A stretch of DNA of 10,875 bases from NCBI GenBank assembly GCA_949289625.1, contig CASEPH010000204.1:1-10875 (forward strand), in the 5' to 3' direction. This DNA comes from an uncultured Clostridia bacterium (GTDB taxonomy: Bacteria; Bacillota_A; Clostridia; Oscillospirales; Oscillospiraceae). Both the position numbers and the translations under genes were made by a program. The notes under the pieces were generated by a model. The model saw only the letters and a list, made by a program, of their open reading frames with translations, was not told the DNA's origin and ran no database searches. Shown in pieces: positions 6,296 through 10,875 of this stretch (positions are counted from its first letter, which is position 1; each line of letters starts with the position of its first letter).

Positions 6296-7519
6296 TTACT
6301 GCCCCCTCTCCGCTTTGCGCTGCCTCATAACTTCTACCAGCGCTTGGATGCGGGTCTCAAACTGAGCCTCGGAGAAATTCCTGGGGTCGGTCTGGTCGCC
6401 GTCAAAGAGAACTGTTGCCACTCCGGCGCGCTTTTCGATCTGCCGCTGTATTTCCAGCTGCCGCAGATCCATCAGTTTGCAGCTGCGGTTGGAATGGAAG
6501 ATAATGCCGTCCAGGGAGTACTCTTTGGCAATCTTTGCAATATTATCTGCCCCGTAGCGCAGGCTGCGGTTGGCGTAATGGGAAGCGTAGGCACTTACCA
6601 GACCGTCTATATTGTCAATTTCATAGCGGATATTCCAGGAATCAGGATAGGTGGAGGCTACTACGTTAATGCCATATTTCTTCAGAATTTTAAAAGTAGA
6701 GGACAGATAAGGCCAGCAGGCTATACCGTCCCACATGACTCGATACTCCTCCTCGGCGTTATCCCAGGGACCTTTGCCTGCTGCTGCACGAGCAGCTAAC
6801 TCATCATACCACAGCTTAAAGAGACGCTCTCCATCTGGATTACCTCGGTTACAGACTATCATAGCCATGTAGTTAAACATATCAAAGCCGCTGAGCGGTG
6901 AGGGGACCAGCTTGCCCAATTCGGTAGCTTTTTTCCACCAGCTGCAGGCAGAGTTAGAAGTAATCATCACATGTCTGAGCTTATCGTAGTTAAATTCTTT
7001 TCCGGTAATGTTCTCCAGCTGATGGATGATGCTGGTGAGCTGGCGGCGCATATATACTACGCTGTTTCCTGGTATATCATAGGTGTGTACAAACGGAGTA
7101 TCGAACATAATCATGGGAATATGGAGCTGTTTGGCCAGATTTTCATACCACTTAATCACTGTGCTGCAAATATTATTGCAGCAGAGGATAATGTCCGGCA
7201 TTGGAATATCCTGAGCTTCAGCGTGGCGCAGTTTTTCATAACCTAAGTTTACACGGGCATAAGAGCAGATGTCGTTGGAGTAGCCATCCGACTCGGCCTG
7301 TCCGATAAAAGGCATGGATTCCTTTCGGGCGCCAATAGCGGCAGCATGGTTCTCCGGGTAAACTACTGTCAGATCCATGGCCTCCAATATCTCCTGAGGG
7401 CTAATTGAGGTGGCCCATACCACCGGCCTGCCGTCGGCTTTGGCCTCCCTGGCATTTTGATAGTGCTTTTCCATGAGCTGATTCAGCAACTGCTTAGAGG
7501 ATAAAATACCGCTGCTCAT
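6296..7519 (-). CDS. 2-hydroxyacyl-CoA dehydratase, first subunit (HgdA/FldB-type)
   Basis: This 407-residue protein is the larger iron-sulfur subunit of the dehydratase. It carries DICSYARVNLGY (83-94, C85), ILCCNNICSTVIKWYENLA (111-129, with C113, C114 and C118), FHSNRSCKLMDL (341-352, C347) and the conserved end LFDGDQTDPRNFSEAQFETR (371-390). These match the cysteines and the C-terminal signature of 2-hydroxyglutaryl-, lactoyl-, phenyllactoyl- and isocaproyl-type dehydratases. Each subunit in the family binds a [4Fe-4S] cluster and a CoA ester sits between them; the enzyme is inactivated by air. The ATG (7517-7519) overlaps the stop of the first VOC gene as ATGA. Because related benzoyl-CoA reductases share these motifs, the precise reaction is inferred from the single HgdC-type activator. 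Confidence 0.92.
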   Translation of the reverse strand: MSSGILSSKQLLNQLMEKHYQNAREAKADGRPVVWATSISPQEILEAMDLTVVYPENHAAAIGARKESMPFIGQAESDGYSNDICSYARVNLGYEKLRHAEAQDIPMPDIILCCNNICSTVIKWYENLAKQLHIPMIMFDTPFVHTYDIPGNSVVYMRRQLTSIIHQLENITGKEFNYDKLRHVMITSNSACSWWKKATELGKLVPSPLSGFDMFNYMAMIVCNRGNPDGERLFKLWYDELAARAAAGKGPWDNAEEEYRVMWDGIACWPYLSSTFKILKKYGINVVASTYPDSWNIRYEIDNIDGLVSAYASHYANRSLRYGADNIAKIAKEYSLDGIIFHSNRSCKLMDLRQLEIQRQIEKRAGVATVLFDGDQTDPRNFSEAQFETRIQALVEVMRQRKAERGQ

Positions 7520-7926
7520 CCTTTTACCATCTCCATGAATTCAACTAAGATCCCCTGGGAAAAGCGGGGACGAACAAAGTTGATCTTCATTGTGCCGCCC
7601 ACCACAGGGCATTCCTCTTCTAGCAGGCCGTATCCCTTCTCCCGAAACTCAGCACAAGCTGCATCCACATCGTCTACTTCGTAGCAGATGTGGTGGATAC
7701 CGCCTTTTCCACCGTTATAGTTTGCTAAGACGCCGCCATTGGGGATCAGAAACTCCACAGGACTGTCATTTTTACCGGGTGTGGATTTGGTAAAGATGTA
7801 TTTCGATTGATAGGGCTCCACATAACCGGAGTAGTCCACCTCCAGGCCATACATTTCCATAAATTTTTGAACCGCTTCCTCCTGAGGCACGATAATTCCC
7901 ACGTGATGTAATCGTTTATGTACCAT
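7516..7926 (-). CDS. VOC-family protein resembling methylmalonyl-CoA epimerase
   Basis: This 136-residue protein is the first gene of the operon. The pattern LHHVGI (6-11), GGIHHICYEVDDVDAA (75-90) and INFVRPRFSQGILVEFME (115-132) is close to methylmalonyl-CoA epimerases. Candidate metal ligands are H8, E58, H79 and E129. The C-terminal phrase (KINFVRP...GILVEF) parallels the epimerase ending KIAFLHP...GVLIEL. Epimerases of this group invert the carbon next to a CoA thioester. Here such a step could set the (R) configuration needed by the dehydratase, which is inference. The ATG at 7924-7926 has GGAGGG (7934-7939 on the plus map) about 7 nt upstream; a longer frame to 8028 would overlap the sigma-54 promoter. 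The stop overlaps the dehydratase start by 4 nt. Confidence 0.85.
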   Translation of the reverse strand: MVHKRLHHVGIIVPQEEAVQKFMEMYGLEVDYSGYVEPYQSKYIFTKSTPGKNDSPVEFLIPNGGVLANYNGGKGGIHHICYEVDDVDAACAEFREKGYGLLEEECPVVGGTMKINFVRPRFSQGILVEFMEMVKG

Positions 7927-7956
7927 ACATGATCCCTCCATATTATTGGGCTTTCG

Positions 7957-7972
7957 GAAGTTACTCAACTTC
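7957..7972 (-). promoter_or_regulatory. Short perfect dyad in the operon leader
   Basis: GAAGTT-ACTC-AACTTC is a perfect inverted repeat with 6-bp arms and a 4-nt spacer. It lies just after the predicted start of transcription (about 7978) and about 18 nt before the ribosome site of the first operon gene. It would form a small leader hairpin in the mRNA or an operator on DNA. Nothing else supports a function, and a repeat of this size can arise by chance. Confidence 0.3.
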
Positions 7973-7988
7973 GCTGCCTCAATAGTGT

Positions 7989-8004
7989 TGCAAAGGCTAT
8001 GCCA
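7989..8004 (-). promoter_or_regulatory. Sigma-54 promoter of the dehydratase operon
   Basis: Read on the minus strand the sequence is TGGCATAGCCTTTGCA. It has the -24 GG (8003-8002), exactly ten bases, and the -12 GC (7991-7990), matching the sigma-54 consensus TGGCAYRNNNNTTGCW at every defined position. Predicted transcription starts near 7978 and gives a leader of about 52 nt before the first VOC gene. A gene for a sigma-54 activator stands directly divergent, which makes a chance match very unlikely. Confidence 0.9.
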
Positions 8005-8020
8005 ACACAGGACAAAAAGT

Positions 8021-8036
8021 TGGCACATTTTTTGCT
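8021..8036 (+). promoter_or_regulatory. Sigma-54 promoter facing the regulator gene
   Basis: TGGCACATTTTTTGCT fits the sigma-54 consensus fully: GG at 8022-8023, ten bases, GC at 8034-8035. Predicted transcription starts near 8047 and reads toward the regulator, with a leader of about 200 nt. Only 16 bp separate it from the operon promoter on the other strand. It could give positive autoregulation, or hold a second polymerase close to the operon promoter. Activity is untested. Confidence 0.82.
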
Positions 8037-8058
8037 TTAAAATTTTCGGACGGAAAAC

Positions 8059-8151
8059 ACCTCGCGATACTGCGCTTTTTACACAATTTTTTAAAGTTTT
8101 AAGACCTTATCTGACGGCAAATAGCAAAAAATACAGCGAGGTTTTTTGCCG
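8059..8151. promoter_or_regulatory. Candidate activator-binding repeats upstream of the operon promoter
   Basis: This AT-rich stretch contains several inverted repeats: ACCTCGC (8059-8065) with GCGAGGT (8136-8142); CGGCAAA (8115-8121) with TTTGCCG (8145-8151); and GCAAAAAA (8124-8131) with TTTTTTGC (8142-8149). It lies 60-160 bp upstream of the operon's sigma-54 promoter, where enhancer sites for such activators are usual. The same bases would be in the leader of the plus-strand sigma-54 transcript. Which repeat, if any, binds the regulator cannot be decided here. Confidence 0.3.
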
Positions 8152-8178
8152 ACAACTGAGGGGAATTCTGACGCTGTG

Positions 8179-8208
8179 TTGGATTTCCCGGCAGCTTTGT
8201 GCTATACT
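8179..8208 (+). promoter_or_regulatory. Probable housekeeping (sigma-70-type) promoter of the regulator
   Basis: TTGGAT (8179-8184) and TATACT (8203-8208) are separated by 18 bp and sit just before the regulator. Transcription would start near 8215, leaving about 30 nt before the ATG, with the ribosome site GGAGGGGG at 8230-8237. This would supply a basal amount of activator independent of sigma-54. Confidence 0.6.
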
Positions 8209-8245
8209 GGAGCAAAATCTGAAAAGTTTGGAGGGGGAAATTTTT

Positions 8246-9640
8246 ATGGGTGACCTGCAGGCCAAGGCCAAGCTTAACCGTATCCTATCCCGTGCCTTTG
8301 ACTCTCTGGCAGGGGCGAAGATCATTGTGGACAAAGCTGGCATCATCCTTTACGCCAGCAAATTTCATTATGAATATTTGGGCTATGACGACCCGGAAGA
8401 TCTGATCGGTCACTATGTTACCGAGGTCATCCCTGGAACCCGGATGCACATTGTGCTCCAGACCCGGATGCCGGAGTACGGCTGTATTTTCCGTTTTCTC
8501 AACCGTAAGACCGGGGCAGTAACATCTGTAGTCTGCAACTACGCTCCCATCTTTGACGGTGAGGAACTGATCGGTGCTATGAGCGAAACCACCTTCCCAC
8601 AAGGGATGAATGCAGTTTTACAGCTTTCTCAGGAGATTGAAAAGCTGAATCTACGCCAGCAATCTCTTACTTCCAGCAGCGTCCAATATAATGTTGACGA
8701 ATTGATTATCGGCACTTCACCTTCCATTTCTGCCCTGAAACAAATGGTCAAACAGGTTGCGTCCTTCCCCCTGCCGGTGCTTATTACCGGTGAAACTGGC
8801 ACCGGAAAGGAGGTTTTTGCCAACGCTATTCATCAGCTGGATTCCTCCAGAAAGGGAAGGTTCGTGAAAATCAACTGCGCCGCCATTCCCCGTGACCTGC
8901 TGGAAAGCGAACTTTTCGGCTATGAGGAGGGCGCTTTTTCAGGCGCTGTCCGGAATGGTAAAATCGGCAAGTTTGAATATGCTCAAAACGGCTCTGTCCT
9001 TTTGGACGAAATCGGCGATATGCCTCTGGATTTGCAGGCCAAGCTGCTGCGGGCCCTTCAGGAAAAATCTTTTGAAAAAGTAGGCGGTGTGGAAAGCATA
9101 CCATTTAATGCCCGGGTCATCTGCACCACGAATTGTGACCTTCGTCAGCTTATTCAGGAAAAAAAGTTTCGGGAAGATCTGTATTACCGTATCAATGTTA
9201 TAGAAATGCACATTCCGCCTCTGCGGGAACGTAAGGAAGATATTGATGTCCTCTGCAATTATTTTATTGACCGAATTAACCGTGAAAACGGTCTGAGCAT
9301 TGTGGGCATTGAAGCCGCGGCCCTGGAGCAGCTGCGTGAGTATCCCTGGCCTGGAAATGTACGGGAGCTTCTCCATTTATTAGAGCGAAGCTGCTTCATG
9401 CGGGGGGCGGGGATTTTGACGAAAGATCAGTTCTTTCTGCAAGCGCGTGCCACAGAGGGAATTGCGCTGAGCTCCGGCAGCGAAGTTGTTCCTCTCTATA
9501 AAGCTTGTGCACAAGCTGAGATAGCGCAGATTTCTCGTGCGCTGGAACTTGCCCATGGAAACAAATCTACCGCAGCCAGGCTGTTGCAGATCGACCGTTC
9601 GGTACTTTATGATAAAATCAAGAAATATCGGTTGGAGTAG
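8246..9640 (+). CDS. Sigma-54-dependent transcriptional activator (PAS - AAA+ - Fis-type HTH)
   Basis: This 464-residue activator uses ATP hydrolysis to open sigma-54 polymerase complexes. Residues about 15-115 form a PAS-like sensor (IIVDKAGIILYASKF...GYDDPEDLIGH), probably the ligand-sensing part; there is no phosphoreceiver domain. A coiled linker (about 122-142) leads into the AAA+ domain: Walker A GETGTGKE (182-189), the sigma-54 contact loop GAFSGA (229-234), Walker B LLDEIGD (252-258) and YPWPGNVREL (366-375). A Fis-type HTH (about 425-462, GNKSTAARLLQIDRSVLYDKI) ends the protein. I chose the ATG at 8246 for its GGAGGGGG site and the complete PAS that follows; the same frame is open back to 7946 but would cross both promoters. 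It is divergent from the operon and almost certainly controls it. The inducer is unknown, plausibly a pathway acid. Confidence 0.93.
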   Translation: MGDLQAKAKLNRILSRAFDSLAGAKIIVDKAGIILYASKFHYEYLGYDDPEDLIGHYVTEVIPGTRMHIVLQTRMPEYGCIFRFLNRKTGAVTSVVCNYAPIFDGEELIGAMSETTFPQGMNAVLQLSQEIEKLNLRQQSLTSSSVQYNVDELIIGTSPSISALKQMVKQVASFPLPVLITGETGTGKEVFANAIHQLDSSRKGRFVKINCAAIPRDLLESELFGYEEGAFSGAVRNGKIGKFEYAQNGSVLLDEIGDMPLDLQAKLLRALQEKSFEKVGGVESIPFNARVICTTNCDLRQLIQEKKFREDLYYRINVIEMHIPPLRERKEDIDVLCNYFIDRINRENGLSIVGIEAAALEQLREYPWPGNVRELLHLLERSCFMRGAGILTKDQFFLQARATEGIALSSGSEVVPLYKACAQAEIAQISRALELAHGNKSTAARLLQIDRSVLYDKIKKYRLE

Positions 9641-10056
9641 TAAAAATTATGGGCTGTGGCTCGGATATGATTTCTGCTCTATTGTGTATTTTTATACCTT
9701 TTCCGCCGGGAATACAGATGCTATTGGATACTTTCTGTTCCATTGCTCCCGCCCTGAACGCCCCGAAGTCCAGTATGGATCAGAATCTGAATCAGAAAAA
9801 ACAGACCAAAATCAAGCGGCATAAAAAGCAAAAAAATCCGCTGGAATCGAATGGTTCCAGCGGATTTCTGAAAAACTATAACAATCTGGATATTTTCGGC
9901 TGGAAGGACTTGACCTTTTAAATTTGGTGTATTTGCACCGTACAAGCATCTTTGCCTAAGATAAATCCCGACGTAGGCAGAATATACTTACGCCAAGCAT
10001 TTGAATTAAAAGGCTGTAACGGACCAACGGCTTGCAAAGCCAAGAAAGATACTAGT
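9641..10056. other. Convergent gene-free stretch between regulator and nuclease gene
   Basis: No convincing gene lies here. One open frame of 90 codons (9649-9921) has no good ribosome site and runs through the terminator hairpin, so I do not call it. The recognisable elements are the terminator at 9834-9867 and a small hairpin GGCTT-GCA-AAGCC at 10029-10041 just after the nuclease gene stop. Confidence 0.55.
9834..9867 (-). terminator. Strong factor-independent terminator
   Basis: A perfect 13-bp stem (AAATCCGCTGGAA at 9834-9846, TTCCAGCGGATTT at 9855-9867) encloses an 8-nt loop. On the minus strand the stem runs straight into a T tract followed by GC and five more T. It therefore ends transcription from the nuclease gene at 10057 and beyond. 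On the plus strand there is no T tract, but the same stem may also help end the regulator transcript. Confidence 0.85.
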
Positions 10057-10875
10057 TCATTTGATCCTGTTCTGAATATCTTCTACAGACGGCAGTTGAT
10101 TTTCTAGTTCCTTCGGTAGATTGTTGGTTATCTGGTACGCACTTACCCCAATCGGTTTGCTCATATCCTTGAGCGAATATTCTGCTACCAGGTCGTTTTT
10201 GCTTTTACAGAGAAGTAGGCCGACAGAGGGAGCATCCTGTTCTTTTTTCAGGATGGCATCCACTGCAGAGAGGTAAAAATTGAGTTGCCCGGCATATTCG
10301 GGTTTAAATTCGCCGGTCTTTAACTCAATTACCACATAACAGCGCAGATTCAGATTGTAGAACAGAAGATCAATATAAAAATCGTCGCCGCCCACATTCA
10401 GGTGATACTGATTGCCCAGGAAAGCGAAGCCTGTCCCAAGCTCCAGCAGGAGCTTGGTCACGTCCCTGACCAGGGCTTGCTCAATATCCCGTTCTACCAT
10501 ATCTTCCTTGAATGGGATAAAGTCAAAAATATACGGATCCTTCATCGTCTGTACAGCCAACTCGCTTTGAGGAGAAGGAAGCCGGTTTTCAAAGTTGGAC
10601 ACCTTGTCTGCCAGCACTTGCCGTTGATACAGCCTGCTCTCGATCTGATGAACTAAAACCGCCCTGGACCACCCGTTCCTTCGGCACGCATCTATATACC
10701 AGAGACGTTCTTCGGGATCAGGAATCCTGTCCAGCAGCACGGTATTGTGGCCCCATGGAATTTGTGCAACAGCTTGTTGCACAAATTCCTGGTCCGGATA
10801 GGTCTGGGCAAATTTGGCCATGTATTTTAAGTTTCTTACAGAATACCCCTTGCTGTTTGGAAATTCCCTTCGGAT
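10057..10875 (-). CDS. DUF1016/PDDEXK nuclease-domain protein (YhcG type), N-terminus outside window
   Basis: The frame is open to the right edge, so only the last 272 residues are seen. The first visible residues (EFPNSKGYSVRNLKYMAKFA) are the end of the DUF1016 N-terminal helical domain, so the Met at 10821 is internal and not the true start. Counting from that Met, the C-terminal PDDEXK fold shows the acidic residue in FYIDLLFYN (D151), VIELKTG (E166, K168), a helical Q179 and the LLLCKSKND strand (202-210). Family members are often found beside restriction systems or mobile elements, and some are thought to act in DNA processing, but no function is established for most. The catalytic residues look intact. 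It is convergent with the regulator, shares no spacing with the operon, and looks like an unrelated neighbour. Confidence 0.88.
   Translation of the reverse strand: MRREFPNSKGYSVRNLKYMAKFAQTYPDQEFVQQAVAQIPWGHNTVLLDRIPDPEERLWYIDACRRNGWSRAVLVHQIESRLYQRQVLADKVSNFENRLPSPQSELAVQTMKDPYIFDFIPFKEDMVERDIEQALVRDVTKLLLELGTGFAFLGNQYHLNVGGDDFYIDLLFYNLNLRCYVVIELKTGEFKPEYAGQLNFYLSAVDAILKKEQDAPSVGLLLCKSKNDLVAEYSLKDMSKPIGVSAYQITNNLPKELENQLPSVEDIQNRIK

Noticed and set aside
4358..7519. Benzoyl-CoA reductase of the ATP-dependent class
   Set aside because: That enzyme has four subunits with two different ATPase subunits; here there are two iron-sulfur subunits and one HgdC-length activator with matching cysteine positions.
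8000..8025. Inverted repeat TGCCAAC / GTTGGCA as an operator
   Set aside because: The two arms are simply the extended -24 elements of the two opposed sigma-54 promoters.
7946..8245. In-frame extension of the sigma-54 activator by 100 codons
   Set aside because: It would cover both sigma-54 promoters and the sigma-70-type promoter; a strong ribosome site and a complete PAS domain begin at the ATG at 8246.
9649..9921. Possible 90-codon gene after the regulator
   Set aside because: There is no good ribosome site, the C-terminal part is the terminator hairpin, and the composition is Lys/Asn/Gln-rich from AT-rich DNA.
9895..9960. T-arm-like sequence on the minus strand (AAGGTCAAGTCCTT) resembling a tRNA 3' end
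   Set aside because: The loop is one base short, the acceptor end lacks CCA, and no matching anticodon or D arm could be laid out.

Overview
The window looks like a piece of a Gram-positive anaerobe of the Clostridia, perhaps a gut Oscillospiraceae-type bacterium. That placement is inferred from strong AAAGGAG-type ribosome sites, an oxygen-sensitive 2-hydroxyacyl-CoA dehydratase system, a sigma-54 regulator and mid-range GC; no marker gene fixes the species.

Left flank (1-961): the C-terminal part of a VWA-like metallopeptidase-type protein enters from outside. It is followed by a perfect 17-bp hairpin and, on the minus strand, what looks like the decayed 3' half of an initiator-type tRNA. 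About 350 bases without a convincing gene follow.

Centre (962-7926): eight tightly spaced minus-strand genes probably form one operon. In transcription order they are: a methylmalonyl-CoA-epimerase-like VOC protein; the two subunits of a 2-hydroxyacyl-CoA dehydratase; its ATP-dependent [4Fe-4S] activator; a BKACE (DUF849) beta-keto acid cleavage enzyme; a second VOC protein; a small cupin; and a GntP-family carboxylate permease. The first four are joined by 4-nt overlaps or a 1-nt gap. The rest each have their own ribosome site and 24-89 nt spacers. Together they suggest import of an organic acid, its conversion to a CoA ester and a radical dehydration. No CoA-transferase, CoA ligase or hydroxyacid dehydrogenase is present, although characterised dehydratase clusters usually carry them. 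One hypothesis is that the BKACE enzyme makes the 2-hydroxyacyl-CoA.

Control region (7927-8245): two consensus sigma-54 promoters lie back to back 16 bp apart. One faces the operon (7989-8004, minus). The other faces the divergent regulator gene (8021-8036, plus). The regulator also has a likely housekeeping promoter next to its start.

Regulator (8246-9640): a PAS - AAA+ - Fis-type HTH sigma-54 activator, almost certainly the switch for the operon and possibly for itself.

Right flank (9641-10875): about 400 bases without a gene, holding a strong terminator, and then the C-terminal part of a DUF1016/PDDEXK (YhcG-type) nuclease-fold protein that runs out of the window.
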